Part shown: piece after piece, positions 34,835-47,589 of the stretch
Position numbering within the stretch: position 1 is the stretch's first letter
Layout: each line of letters starts with the position of its first letter
Assembly: GCA_037043235.1 (NCBI GenBank)
Contig: JAWRVZ010000104.1
Span: forward strand, 1,678,501 to 1,742,500
Length of the DNA stretch: 64,000 nt
Origin: Rhodeus uyekii
Lineage: Eukaryota > Chordata > Actinopteri > Cypriniformes > Acheilognathidae
Reading direction: 5' to 3'
The notes under the pieces: model-generated
The model's database searches: none
What the model saw: only the letters and a program-made list of their open reading frames with translations
Told to the model about the DNA's origin: nothing
Made by a program: the position numbers and the translations under genes

Positions 34835-36435
34835 TACATATAAACATAAACATACATAAGTAGCTAAAACGTCTTTATATTCATGTAGGCCCTAATATAT
34901 TAAAGAGTCTATATTAGCAATACAGTTATTATTTTATATATATTTTGAAGTATATTTATATACTTTATAATATATCTGCAAATATGTTTTTAACGAAGAG
35001 ATGAAATGGTGATCAAATAGAGACTAGGATCATCTCTCCCTTTCACCGCACCAAATTATTCATTTGCTTTCCCAATTAAAGTGATAATGAAATGCACCGT
35101 AAAACACCAGTATTCAGACCATATTTCTGCAGAACAGCTGAGTGGGGAGATGTGGAGCTGCACACCTGGGAAGGAGGGATTAACCCATCTCTGAACTCTC
35201 TATGCTGTCTGAACACGCTCTTACAAGCATTCGTGCAAAGGAGCAGGGAAGTAAAACGGCAATAAATGAACTCTAAATGACATTTCAGCATTCATATTTA
35301 TGGATTGAAATGCATGTTTAGGATGATAAATCTGATAGCATAGCGGCATAAATTAGTAGAGGCATAAACTGTGAAAAAAGCTTGACATTTTTTTAAGGTT
35401 AACCTTCTCATTCTCAGCAAGTTTCATAGTTTGGGATTGTTAGTCTTTAGCAAGAGATAATACAGGGTTGTTTCTCTACAAATTGTAGAAATTCTTTCAC
35501 ACAGTGCTGTCGAGAACAAACTGTCAGTGACCTTGCAGCCTGTCGCAAATATGTTACGTAACAAAGAGCTCTCAGTTTAACGGCCTGTCTCTACATTAGG
35601 GTTGACCGAGACCCGCCGGACAGGAACATAAAATTTGTTGTTTTTTCAGTGGTATGCCCACCTTTTAAAACAGCTTAGCTGTTGTAGATTAACAGTTATG
35701 GATGCAATGGTGTTCAGTGATGTCCATATGGTGAATATTTGCCTCCCTGTGAGTACTCCATTCCTGACCTGATACTTGTGTTAGGAGTTAAGACTTTCTT
35801 TAAGCCTTGGCAAACAGCTGAAATGACTCTGATGTTAAACTGGCGTTAACGGTTAATCCCTTTCCCTCCCGCCGTGTTCGGGTCTGCTGAGGGCGGGTAT
35901 TACAGGTCAGAAGTCACAGTGTTAAACCTCCCGATTCACAAAATCTCAGACTTGAATAACGTGCTAAATCTGAACATATGTGGAATTATGAGACTACAAG
36001 AACCAGCAGCATTTTAAACTTAAGTCTGACTGTCTGTGTGTCATTAATTCTCTCTCTCTCTCTGGCTAGCAAGCTGTCTTTCTATCATTCTATCTGATTG
36101 TCTCTCTATCATTCTGTATGTCTGACTGGCGGTCTATCAATCTATCTGTCTATCATTCTGACAGTCTATCGGTCATTCTTTCTGTCTCTCATGCTGACTG
36201 TCAAAACTTTTTATAAACCTCAACATTTGTGCCAATACTTACATATCACTGCTGTATCCAACAGAAATGAACACTAGAGGCAGTAAAACAGCAAGCACTT
36301 TTAATCCTTTACATTCAAATTTATGAGTACAAAGGTAGATTATGGATTAATAAAGACCTCAAAATTTTTTACCATAGTGCATGACTTGTACATTAACACA
36401 TTTCGGAGGTAGCATCACTTAACCAGCTTGGTTAA
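34832..36435. other. Intergenic, no gene seen
   Basis: Includes (CT)n at about 36050-36063 and degenerate CTAT/CTGT tetranucleotide repeats to 36200. No gene signals were seen. Confidence 0.5.
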
Positions 36436-36590
36436 CAAGCTTTATCCCGAGGTTACCGTTGTCAGCCAGACCTGCATTTCAACACGACAACAACACAGCC
36501 CTGAAGTGTCTGCAGTGACCCTGACTCTACTAGACCCTCCCCTGTGATGGCCTCATGAATCTGATCTCCCACCATATGGAACTGGTATGG
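36436..36590 (+). repeat. Second copy of the repeat at 30540-31880 (internal part)
   Basis: Shares a block of about 145 bp with 30788-30930, including GCCCTGAAGTGTCTGCAGTG and TGACTCTACTAGACCCTCCC. It lacks the 3' tail. Confidence 0.8.
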
Positions 36591-37906
36591 ATCTTATCAA
36601 TGTTCGTTTTTTCTGGCATACCAAGCTTACTCGGTAACTCAGCTCGTACGGTACTTGTGATCCTGTGAAAGACCAATCATGAAAAAGAGCTAAACAAAGC
36701 TAAAAACAAGCTAAAATGTTATGGTTATGATTGCGGTTTTTTTAAAGTTTTAAGTCACATTTGCTTTTGTTAATAGTATCAGGTAGGTTTAGGGTTTGGT
36801 TTATGTAGGTGGTACGTTATTTTAAAACGTACAACTCACCGGACATTTTAATTCAGAAATGCAGTGATGCGTACAAAAACCAACTTGATAAAAAGTTGCC
36901 ATAACCTTAATTTGTTCTGGAATAAACTAAACACGTTTTTAGCACTACTCACTGGGCATTTCACATTGAAATGTCGTGAAATGTGCATGATGTAAAGCAT
37001 TTCGCGTTTAGAAAAGACTCTGCTACTGGTATGTTTTTCCAATTACTCTGGGCTCTCTATCTGTCTATGTGTCTACCTATCCATCCATCCATTTGTAAAT
37101 AGTTTGTGACTGTGGTTTCTGGCATTGGATTGCTGGCATAGTGGTACGAATGTGAGAATCATATGGCCTCGTCACCAATCAAAGCCTTTTGATTTGACTT
37201 TTTCAGCACAAAGGCTCGAGGCACAGCACAGTATGCCATAAACAAAACACAAATCCCCTGGAAGCTCAGCACTGACAACAAAACATGAAAGCTGCATTGT
37301 ATTTAAGACAGCACTGATGCTAGCATATACGGCGCATTCCCATAGACTTAATCCAGACTGTGTGATTTAAATGGCCCGAATGCAAAAACGCCCACACAGG
37401 ATGAGAAGATAAACATAAGAGAGAGAGACTTGATAGCGCTGAACTACTAAGCAGGATTAATCAGTTCTCAACAATATGCAGTAAACAAACAAGGCGGCAA
37501 AGGAACGTCTTCCATATCCATGAGTGCAAAAATGAATGATGCATCGGCTGAAAGAGGAAAAGATGACAGGAAGGTGAGAGGGGGTTGGTGGGTGCAGAAG
37601 TTGTGGAAAAGTAGGACACAGAAACAGGATGGAGAATGATAGATTTCAGTTTAGGTGGAAGATATCGGTTTCAGCACAACAAAAGGCGAAAGAAAAGCCA
37701 GAGAGGGAAAAGGGCAATCTGTTGGTATGAACATTGAAAAGTGGGCCTATTATATTATTGGATATTACACTGCTGTGCTCAAAGTGCCCTTGGTTATATA
37801 AGAAGGAAAAAAGAAAAACTTGTTTCAGAGACATAGAAATTTATGTTTCAATGAAAGATTAAAAACTTGTTTTTAATTTAGAGTAATGTATTGATAAATC
37901 ATTCAC
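36591..37906. other. Intergenic, no gene seen
   Basis: No coding exon, RNA gene or clear repeat could be supported. Confidence 0.5.
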
Positions 37907-40709
37907 TGTCAGGGTTCTGCCACATTCGGTCTATAATCATTTCTTGGTGTTGTGGCAGAGTTTTGACACTACCGCAATGTCTAGTGTTTTGTGTGTGCGT
38001 GCGCGGATTTGAGTGTTCGAGTCGGGCGCACTCTTGTCTGTGTAATGTCTTGTGTGCGGGTTATGATGTCCGAGCCCCAGACGGTCTTGTTCGGTCTCGG
38101 TTTTGTGTTCGGGCATTCGTGACCCGTGTGTTCGTCCTTGTCGTGAGCGCGTGAGACGAGTGGTTGCTCGTTCTCACTCACTCTACATTATGTGAGTGGG
38201 CGCGGTTTCGAGCTCTGCTTGTACTGCGTGCTCTCGTGTCTTTGTGCAGTGTTGTAAGCATGCGGTTCGTGTTTGCTTCGGCCACATGCTTTCATGTTGT
38301 TTTGGTGTCGCTCGCTGTTTGGTTGTCACCAGCTTCACGCCGTCTTTGTTTAATGTGGACACGCAGCAATGCGCGTTCGCATTGGCTGCATGTTCATGTC
38401 TTATCATTGAGAACTCCACCCAGGGTTCATAGCACATCGGTTCAAAAAAATTCCATGACTTTTCCATGACTTTTCAATGACAAAGTTATAATTCTCAATG
38501 ACATTTTAATTAATTTTGGTTCTTGATTTTGTACAGTCAAAAAATATGATACACGTACCTGTATCAAAACCAGAAGAAACGCATTTAAAAACAAAAGCCG
38601 TCTACAGCAATGGGCAAAACAGTCTGCCAAGTCCCATAAAAATGTGTATGGAATTACACTGCAATACAATTAAGTGGCAAAAACCAGAACAGGAACAAAC
38701 ATTCAAAACACCAGACTGATAGTCCCTTGAAAAATAGCGTACACTACAATAACAATAATTAGTAACACATAAAACAGTCGGAAAACCCATCCATGGATTT
38801 CAATAGCTTTTGAAAACCAGGGGTCATCTAACCCTTGTTGACAATTTTCAAGGGGTCATAATCAGATTGTCCTATCTTTTATTCAGAGAACTTGAGTACT
38901 TATAAAATAAATACTTATTTGACATTTGAAAATAAACTAAAATGAAGTTAAAGCCATTTTATATTTAAAATACAATTGACTATTTATCTTTGTTCTTGCA
39001 AAATGTGACAATTTTTACTAAATTCTCCTGCATCAAAATGATACAAAGCTGCATATCTGCTGGGGTCAAAAGTGGAAAAAATCAAATGTGCTTACATCAA
39101 AATGCACATTCCCATTTGGGAAGTCCTCCCCTTCACGTCATTTCTGAAACCTTATAGAGGGTGTGCTTTGGGTACATTCAGAAGGCTTAGACAAAGTGTT
39201 CATTAAACGGTATGGTTTTTATTCAGAAATATTATTTTCTCCACAGTCTTTGGTGAAAGGCGATTTCTTTAAAAAAAAATCAGCAGCTTTAGAGAATATC
39301 CTCTCGCATGGAACAGATGATGCAGGAGTAGCTACACAAAAACAGTTTAGAAAGCTGATATAAATGAGGATACATTGCTTTGAATATACAACACTAAAAT
39401 AAACTCAATCCACTCTCCTTAATAACAATAACGTCAATACCAACACCGTCTCCTACAACCCACGGTTTGGTTTCACTTTTATAAGAAATACAGCCGCCGG
39501 GTTTCAAACCCGTCAACACTGGATCGGGCTGTCAGAGCAGTCAGGTGGTTCACTGCCGGAGTGAAGCAGTGTGTTTGCTTCAAACGTCATTTTCACGTGA
39601 CTAGTGACGTAATTACACAAGCTCCGAAGCAGTGGTTCATTGCAAGGACCGTTCAAGTTTGAAGCTTCGGAGCGTCGGTGTCAGACGTAACATCACTACA
39701 GACGACTATCCAGAGAGCATTTAAGCAAAACTAATGTGAGAGCATTGCGTCAACGGCAAAGCGGCAACAGTGAGCACATAAGCACAAACTACTGTACAGA
39801 AACCCCAGCGTCAACAGCAAAAGCGGTAACAACTGTATCATGAGAAAAGTAGCAACATCCCAGGAAAAATTTATTCAATTACTCACTGAAAGCACTTGAG
39901 AAGCCAAAGATGGAACATCCAGCTTATAAAACCTGGCGAAGGTGTTCTAAGACCAGCCAGCAGCGAAACAAATATCCTGTATTGATGTACCTCTAGCAAT
40001 GTAGGATCGCCATCCACAGCCTGAAGCCAATCTTTGTGTAACACTGACGCCCCGGCATAGTATTTGAATGACAATAGTCGAACGCAACGGTCAAATGCGC
40101 CATTTGCAACTGCTGAATGAGGTTCCCCGCGCTTCTCACAGGCGGCGTCATTCGTCAATTAACAAACGCGGAAGTGCCGACCGTTTATAAATAAAAAGAT
40201 TTCGGAGGATGGATTTAAAAAAAAAAAGAAGAAAAAAAAAAAGGACGAAGTAAAAAAAATTGAGACGAAAGACAAATTTAATGACATTTCAATGACTTTC
40301 TTGACAAATTACAATTTTCCATGACATTTCAATGATTTTTCAAGACACTAAAAAATTCCCTGACTTTTCCAGTTTTCAATGACAGCTACGAACCCTGTCC
40401 ACCCTCCTTGTTCTAGTGTTTTACTTTGATGTGCACCAGCTTTTACCCATTGAATTACCCATCCTATTGTTTCTATTTAATCCCCTCGTGTTTGCTGTCA
40501 TTGTCTATTCTTGTGTCTTTTGATATCATGTTTGAGTCGTTGCAAGTTTTTTGCTTAACCTAGCCTAGCCTAGTCCAGTCCTGTCGGTAAAGTCACTTTT
40601 CTTGCTAGTTGTGTTTTCCCCCTTGGAGCAGTTTTTGTTGAGTACTTTTTTTTCTTTAAAAAAGTGTTCCATTCAATCTGCGCCTGAGTCCGTTTCCAGA
40701 ACCATGACA
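37907..40709 (+). mobile_element. Solo LTR (family B) split by a nested insertion
   Basis: Perfect 5-bp target duplication TTCAC at 37902-37906 and 40710-40714. Ends are TGTCAGGGTT and CCATGACA. Without the nested 1,977-bp element the LTR is about 826 bp, comparable with its relative at 22755-23514. A TATA-like CTATTTAATCCCC lies near 40475. The intact duplication shows that it arrived as one LTR and was later split. Confidence 0.88.
38421..40397. mobile_element. hAT-like DNA element nested in the LTR
   Basis: Inverted ends CAGGGTTCATAGC and (reverse) CAGGGTTCGTAGC, followed by many copies of the words CCATGACTTTTC/TCAATGACATTT. Flanks CTCCACCC (38414-38421) and GTCCACCC (40397-40404) agree at 7 of 8 when the shared end base is counted, fitting a hAT 8-bp duplication. 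No transposase was recognised; the frame at 39883-40158 is not identifiable. A stretch near 39500-39700 with GAAGC/GCTTC words may be yet another insertion. Confidence 0.75.
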
Positions 40710-41070
40710 TTCACAGCAAGACCAGAAATATTTAAGAAATCATTATCCCCCTCCCCCATTTTGTTACTTTTTACCTTTGCTTTTTTACTATTTTAATCTT
40801 TTAAAATGTAATTATGTAAGATAGTGTTATATATTGTATATTGTTTGCACATTCTGGTAAATAAAAGGAAATAAAGTAAATAATGAGATCATGTGTTTAG
40901 TATTTTACAGGGTCACATATTTTTGTTTGCCTGTGTTTTTTTTAATAGTTTGTCTCTAATGTCTAAAAGATCAACAAAACAGACTAACTAAAAATAAAAA
41001 AAACTGTATTCATAGATTGGACCATTTGCTGAAGGCTTTACTACTAGGCCCCATTTTGGTTAACCTGCTG

Positions 41071-41218
<148 letters not shown>

Positions 41219-41335
41219 AAGAGAGAGACGGTAAATGCAAAAATACGTTTCTCTAGTGAGTTTTACCTAATTTCTGAGAGCATCTGTTCTACTACAGATC
41301 TCTTCACTCATTTCAATCTGGTTAGCTGCAGAACG

Positions 41336-41428
41336 ATGAGTCAAGAAGCTGACAAAGAAAGGGAACGCTTGGAGGAGCATAGAATAAGAAGTTACAGAGA
41401 AATGAAAGAGGAAGAGAAAGAGCGGTAA
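41336..41428 (+). other. Very short open frame, 30 codons, unrecognised
   Basis: Starts MSQEADKERERLEEHR and is almost entirely charged (Glu, Lys, Arg), predicted helical. It begins about 120 bases after the microsatellite. I do not recognise it, and nothing shows that it is transcribed. It could be a decayed exon or chance. Confidence 0.15.
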
Positions 41429-42289
41429 ACCAGTATCATACAAAAAGACAAGCAACACGAGTAGGCATGTTACAACGGGCAACAAACTCCAAGTATTTCA
41501 GTCACAAAGATCCAGGTGTGTTTTTCAAAGCTTCATGGATTCACCCAGATAACTGGGATGGGGGTGTAGGGGAAAAGGGTATATTAATAGACAAATCCTT
41601 CGATATGACCCAAATAGATGCAGAAACCGTTTTCCCTATGACCATTTTGAGTTTTACTCTTAGGAATTCAAAATAGGGTCTTCTCTGTGTTTAATTTTTC
41701 AATTCTTTCACAGTGGTCCACAAAAACATACAATTTGCATACAGTTGTACAAACAACTCATTGCGGAGAGCCAATCAAAACATTGGCTGCATGTTCAGAG
41801 TAACAAATTACATTTTAATAACTTGTTTGTGTGGGGTGAGAGCTCCAGTAGCAATAAATCCTTCACCCTGACAATGGTTGTAATAGCACAACATTTTTAA
41901 CATGCGTAAATGTATAATTAAAAAAATCAGGAACAATGAAAGCAAGAATTAAAAGAGGTTATTGTACTAGCTTGTTTATATTGCAGTAGGTTATTAGTAA
42001 GGCAAACAGTATATCTTTCCGTCTGTAATTTTTGACTTTGGTGTGTAAAAATAAATATTTAATTCTTGCAACACACAAAAAAATCTTTTTTTTTCTTATC
42101 CATTGTAATTTTATTTGTAAAGCATTACATTTTACTGTATGTACTATATATATACACACAAAAAAAATGAATTATATATATATATATATATATATAAAAA
42201 CACGTCAAGAGATCCCATATTTATTTATTATTTTATTTAACTGTAATAAATATTTCACTGAGAACTATGTTTTATACTTGACTGTCCCA

Positions 42290-42385
42290 CTTTATGTTTT
42301 TTTTGACCAGGTCTCCCTGGAAGAAGAGATTATTATATCTCAATGGGATTTTTCCTGGATAAATAAAGAATAAATAAAGAAACAC
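42290..42385 (+). repeat. LINE 3' tail
   Basis: Reads GACCAGGTCTCCCTGGAAGA then ATCTCAATGGGATTTTTCCTGG and ends in AT(A)AATAAAGAATAAATAAAG. This is the 3' terminus typical of 5'-truncated teleost LINE insertions with a short simple-repeat tail. Upstream coding sequence was not recognised. Confidence 0.6.
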
Positions 42386-43142
42386 TTATCATTGTTTATT
42401 TTTTGTTTTTCTCTAGTTGCCAGTAGGAGTCTTGTCATGAGTCTTGTTTGAGTGTTCAAATCAGATAGTTTCCCTGGGAACTAAGATACTCCTATATCTC
42501 CATTTCCATAAATAACTATACGAGTAATCCTTGTCTTCACACATGATAAGATAACAAAATATGAGCAATTCACATGAATTCTTTGGAAAAATTATAATCA
42601 CACATTGGATCACGTTGACTGTCTAGTACTAATGGCTCAATAACCGCTAAGGCCCATTTCTGTCCTATTCATATATTTCCAGTGGGTGCAATATTAATTA
42701 TTAAGGTCTATTTATAATACCCCATTACCTGCTGCTCCAAAAAAGCCTGTCATTCCCACTGCCTGTTTTTTTTTTTTTTTATGAGCTAGTCTCTCATCGT
42801 GTGACGTACCTTTCCAACCTTTCAAAAGTTTTACACTCAAGGGCATGGGTTCATTGGGATGATGGGTAATTAATTTGGCTGGTTTTATGGGAATTGTGAA
42901 ATGGGAATAAGCGGAAGCAGTATGAATATAGCAAAAGGTCTTAAATATATTGATTTACGGGTCAATGACAAAAGAGAACATCTCTGGATTGGACGATTAA
43001 AGTCTAGTTCATGATAATGCTGAATTGAGATTGTTTTTTAAATATTTACATACCAGTTTTTTATGTATTTAAAGGTCAAAAAATTATTTTTATACAAATA
43101 TACTGATGTTTATCATTACTTATACATTTTATTTTTCCATAT

Positions 43143-43500
43143 AGCAGTCAAAAGTTGGGAATAATTTTAATTAAAATTATGTTTTTGAGAGTTTTTCATT
43201 TCTCTAAAAACCATGGAGGAAGACACAGGATAATCATTTACCATCAATGTTATGATTCATAAGGCTCAAATTGTGAAAGAATAATTGGGAGGAAGCATGA
43301 AGAATCATTGAAGAATGACATCATCATGAAGTCCAGACCTGAAATGCATTGAAAGTCTTTGGGATGTGCTGGAGGAGACTTTATAGAGTGATGAACTCCT
43401 GCATAGTCAATACCTTGACCAAAAAAGGATGTATCCCTAGATGGAAATACTATATTTTCCATCAATAGGTGCATACATTTTTATGTCCAACCAAAACAAA
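43143..43500 (+). mobile_element. Tc1/mariner remnant
   Basis: CAGTCAAAAGTTGGGAATAA at 43147 resembles the terminus of a common Tc1-type element. Within it, 43336-43380 encodes SPDLKCIESLWDVLE, the transposase block that holds the last catalytic residue, followed by a stop. The middle of the gene is missing. Confidence 0.65.
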
Positions 43501-44299
43501 GAGTGCCACACAATTGATCTTTTGATTGCTTAAAATGGCACAGCAGTTTAGCACAAATTTATCATCCCACATTTTTCTTAACTCTTTCCTGCCAGCATAA
43601 AAAAATAAATATTTGCCAGCCAATGCCTGCATATTTTATCATTTTCACAAATATTTCATGGCCCCCAGAATATTTAGTTATATATTTATGACTACCGGAA
43701 CATGCAATACATCAAAAGAAATGCTTTTTGCTTTTAAACAACAACAACAAAAAACGTTTTTATTCTAGCTTCTTGCATTATTTATTTTTTTGTAAAAAAA
43801 AAAAAAAATTAGTTTTTGTTAAAGACTACATCTGAATCAGATTCGGAATGATATTCAAAACATAGATGGAGTAGACTGAGTCCATCACCACCCCCAAAGC
43901 ATCACAATAAAGCTCATCCTGGGTCAACATTTCATTCAATAACATCAGGCAGTTTTTATTTTATTTGTTTGCATGTGATTATCGCTTGTTTCTGCATCTT
44001 CTTCACCTGTTTTGATCATGAGATTCAGTTCTCTTTCAGAAGATGTCATAGTGCCCCATACCGTATAACAGTGAAAACATGAAAAGCCGGGCAAATTCAG
44101 TCAATGGCGGGGAAGCGTTTTCTCACAAATTATGGAAATTTCCGTCATTGGAAGAGAAAGAGTTTCAAAAAAGATATAAAGCTAATTCTCACCAAAACCA
44201 TAGTACAGCCTTGTAAAAGTCAATTTTGTTTAAAATCATGCTATGTAGCTGTGTTTGTTTGCCCACCTAGCAGGTGTTTTGTTACACGCCTCTAGGCTC

Positions 44300-44640
44300 G
44301 GCTCCATTCACACTCCCATCAGAGGGATTTTTCCAGTCCACTGTGGCTTATTCTAATTACACAATGGGCGGGTTCTCCTATTAATATCCATTTTCAATCT
44401 CGCTGAGCACTAAAAGGTCATTATCCCGGTCCCGAGAGTGTGCCACGCTCAAACGCAAGCACGTGTAGGCCTCGGCTAGCCTGGAGCTAAATCAAAGGGA
44501 TTTACGTCGTCCAGCGCTGTGAAATCTTGTAGATCTGACAGCTCGGGGAATTATGGCTGATGACTGTCGTACCGAATGGCAACTTTAATTACACAAAACA
44601 GGCTCACCGCCCGTGATAATGCTGAATGCAGACTTTTCTG
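44300..44640. promoter_or_regulatory. Complex non-repeat island near arl4c (possible conserved noncoding element)
   Basis: Sequence of balanced composition amid AT-rich DNA, with homeodomain-type words (TTCTAATTACAC, CTATTAATATCC, TTTAATTACAC) and no open frame. It lies 1.3 kb beyond the arl4c stop codon. This is suggestive only; a cross-species alignment is needed. Confidence 0.25.
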
Positions 44641-45242
44641 TTTAGATCAGCTTGCGAACCAACAAAACACTACGCGTGCTATGTACATTTCAGTATAATT
44701 TATTTTTGGCATCATGTGCATAAACAGTCTTCATTTCACTACATGGTTTCATAATACAACAACCTCTGATTGTAGAACAAAGTAGCTTTTCGCTAAACAA
44801 ATATATCTGATCATGTTCAAGGCCTGTGTAGGGAACTTTAACCCATTTTTCTAAAGAAAGACAGATGGAAAAACTGCATCGGAGGAACTATATGATTTAG
44901 TGTGCTGTTAGTTATGCAAAAAAATTATATTAAATGCTTAAAATAATAATTTTAATAGTTTGAATTTACGTTTAGGTGCATACGACATTCCGTTTATTTA
45001 AGGAATGATTTTGTAACAAAATTACTCTTTGTATAGGGTTTTTTCAAAGCATAGGCTACCGTTTATTAGCGATATTTATGGAGTTAATATCAAGCAGCAA
45101 CATGGGTCCGGCCCATTTTTTTCCCCTCTTATTTTTATGCATTTTAAATTCTTAGCTAGTTATATATTTTCTCGCTATTTAATTAAGTTGTTTTTGGTTC
45201 TATACACAAACATATTTACCACTTCTGTTTTTTGTGTCTTCT

Positions 45243-45632
45243 GTAACACTTTATATTAACTTTCACAAATAAGTTAGTAAGAAACATGCTTAAAGTGTGT
45301 CATTTCCACACAACAGCTAAATTAATGTTAACAGGTTACAAACAGGTTATCCAAACGTATCTGCCATTGATCGGACAAAGTTTGTTCTGCCCCAAACTCA
45401 TGCCATTGGTTGAGGCAAAGATGCTATATTGTTCAAGTAAGCTGTAAATATTGTAATTTATTCTACTACTGTAATAAATATTTTAATATATCACAGTTAA
45501 CAGATCAAGAGTTAATGTAGATTCAAATTTGGACATTTATGCAAACATAAAAGTTTCAGACATTATGAATGAACATTAACTAAATTTCTGTCGCACAATA
45601 TATCATTAATGAAAGTTACTATAAAGTGTTAC
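45243..45632. mobile_element. MITE-like element with 'GTAACACTTTATA' ends
   Basis: Imperfect inverted ends GTAACACTTTATATTAACTT and GTAACACTTTATAGTAACTT, 390 bp apart. It belongs to a very common teleost non-autonomous family and is related to the fragment at 9435-9705. On the minus strand it provides AATAAA (plus-strand 45457-45462), 437 bases past the arl4c stop. Confidence 0.75.
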
Positions 45633-45679
45633 CAAATCTTGCCCACCCGGGCAAAAACCTGTGATATCATTCATGGCAA

Positions 45680-45876
45680 CATTTAGTTCACTCAAAACTT
45701 ATAATTCTCTCATCATTTACCCTCATGTCATTATAAATCTGTACGACTTGCAAAACAAGAAAAGGAGATATTTAGAAAAATGTCTGTGTCGCACAAACAC
45801 AGCATACAGATTTGTAACACACCTGTGAGTAAATTATGACAGAATTGTTCTTTTTGGGTGAACTATCCCTTTAAAT
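45680..45876. mobile_element. Palindromic MITE-like element just downstream of arl4c
   Basis: The ends TTTAGTTCACTCAAAAC... and (reverse) TTTAAAGGGATAGTTCACCC are imperfect inverted repeats over about 45 bases, both continuing into ATTCTGTCATAATTTACTCA-type words. Same family as 16080-16209. It ends 22 bases from the arl4c stop codon and so probably lies in its 3' UTR. Confidence 0.75.
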
Positions 45877-45898
45877 GTCACTACAAGACTGCAATTAT

Positions 45899-46477
45899 CT
45901 ATCGTTTCTTCTTCTGTTTGAGAGATTTCCTTCGTTTGACGATCATCTCATATAGTTTGTCCATTCCTTCATGAAGACCCTCGCCAATGATGGCGCAGGC
46001 CGGTTGGACGTGGTACGTGGTGGAGGGACTCAGTTCATGGAGAGCCAGGTGCTTCTCGATCTCAGTGACTGTCAGGGATTTCGGGAGGTCCTGCTTGTTG
46101 GCAATCACCAGCAGAGGAGTTCCTTGGTTCTCTGCGAATTTTGTGACTTTATGCAGTTCCGTCTTGGCTTCCTCAAGTCGGTCGATATCTACGGAGTCCA
46201 CTACGTAAATAATACCATCCGTGCAACGGCTGTAGGATTTCCACAGGGGTCTTAACTTCTCCTGTCCGCCGACATCCCAGAAGTGACAGCTGATCCCTTT
46301 AGCAGTGCCATTACTGAGTTTGATCTTCTCTGTGTTGAAGCCGATGGTGGGAACAGTGTTGACAAATTCGTTGAACTTTAATCGATACAGTACTGTGGTT
46401 TTACCGGCCGAATCCAAGCCTAGCATCACAATGTGCAGAGACTGGAATGCTGCGATGTTGGAGAAACCGTTCCCCAT
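45899..46477 (-). CDS. arl4c: ADP-ribosylation factor-like GTPase 4C, intact single exon
   Basis: Small ARF-family GTPase of 192 residues. ARL4 proteins are N-myristoylated, act at the plasma membrane and nucleus, recruit the ARF6 exchange factor ARNO/cytohesins, and influence actin and cell shape. Visible motifs: Gly2 for myristoylation; P-loop GLDSAGKT (20-27); switch I Thr44 (PTIGF); DVGGQE (68-73) with Gln72; NKQD (127-130); CAI (161-163); and the ARL4-specific basic tail KRRKSLKQKKKR (181-192), a membrane and nuclear-localisation signal. It is ARL4C rather than 4A or 4D because the core follows the ARL4C pattern closely (NTVPTIGFNTEKIKLSNGTA, KGISCHFWD) and the length is the same as the human protein. 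The frame is open seven codons upstream, but this ATG puts Gly at position 2. Teleosts often have two copies (arl4ca/arl4cb); which one this is cannot be told. Confidence 0.96.
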   Translation of the reverse strand: MGNGFSNIAAFQSLHIVMLGLDSAGKTTVLYRLKFNEFVNTVPTIGFNTEKIKLSNGTAKGISCHFWDVGGQEKLRPLWKSYSRCTDGIIYVVDSVDIDRLEEAKTELHKVTKFAENQGTPLLVIANKQDLPKSLTVTEIEKHLALHELSPSTTYHVQPACAIIGEGLHEGMDKLYEMIVKRRKSLKQKKKR

Positions 46478-47100
46478 CTTATGATAAATATCTAACAATC
46501 AATAAATCACATAGCAACACCAACTATCTTGCCTCTTCAATCTTGAAGCTTCCAGGCTTCTGATTCATTGGTTAGCTTCCAAACTGAGATGACCAGGTTA
46601 TGATCCCATAAAGTGATCCTTAAAATAGCAGCCACACCGCACACAGGAGAAGCACCTCAGTGAGTCAATGGTGCATACTTATCCATGCAAACCCATAAAA
46701 GCATCCTAGATTTCCATTGCACAGCAACCCAGGCAGGTATGCATGGTCGGTCTGGGAAGGGCGTTGGGTTCTCCTCCTGTTTTCTGATGATATGTTGTAC
46801 TGCAGACCGCTGGCCTCCGTTTATCTCCTCAACATGAAGAGTTTACGAATAGTCCGATCAGATTTCCTCCAGACACAGCATAAATCCGAGACAGGAAGGT
46901 CAGGCGTTTCCTCAGTGGTGATAAAAACAAGCCGACAGTGAGAGTAGACGGAGGTTTCCCCACTGTGCTCTGCCTCACACTGAAGCACTGCTGCTGCTGT
47001 CTGTGCGTGTGCATGAGGAATACAAATCTGTGCACACTCCTCCCACACAGGCAAGCAGAAGCACGGAGACACCAGTTCAGAAAGTCACATTACAACACGG
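46478..47100 (-). promoter_or_regulatory. arl4c: arl4c 5' flank: 5' UTR and probable promoter
   Basis: About 600 bases of more balanced composition separate the start codon from the AT microsatellite at 47150. I found no clear TATA box. Possible promoter sequence is the region near 46950-47060 (minus strand) with CAGCAGCAG and GGGAGGAGTG. Short frames here on either strand are not genes. Confidence 0.35.
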
Positions 47101-47144
47101 CTTTGCTACACCATGTAGCAAAGGAAAAAAGTTCTGTGCTTAAG

Positions 47145-47149
<5 letters not shown>

Positions 47150-47237
<88 letters not shown>
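47150..47237. repeat. (AT)n(AC)n(AT)n microsatellite
   Basis: Two AT runs around a short AC core, upstream of arl4c; self-complementary overall. Confidence 0.93.
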
Positions 47238-47243
<6 letters not shown>

Positions 47244-47589
47244 TAAATAAAAGCACAAAACTTTTTCTTTTCTACATACACAAATACATAAATAAAAGCA
47301 TATTTACTGTATATATATACAATCTCAAATTAGATGTATTTTTTCAAATGTAAATTTTTTATAATAGTGAGACCTTTTTATCCACATATTGATTGTACAG
47401 ATTGTAAAAATCTAAATACAACATTAAAGGTAATAATTTAAAAAAAATTGCAGTTGAGTCTCTAGGATTTTGCTTTGCGAGTCTGCTGACACCTGGTGCA
47501 AAATATATGAATTACAGTCTCTTTAAAATAAAGTTTTAAAATATATACTTTTTTTAGAGAGACTTTCTGAGCATACGTGTATACAGGTT

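Noticed and set aside
38164..38469. Overlapping frames of 75-101 codons on both strands
   Set aside because: They lie in the GC-richer part of an LTR and its nested hAT-like insert; none resembles gag or pol.
45971..46255. Plus-strand frames of 73-94 codons
   Set aside because: They are antisense to the arl4c coding sequence.
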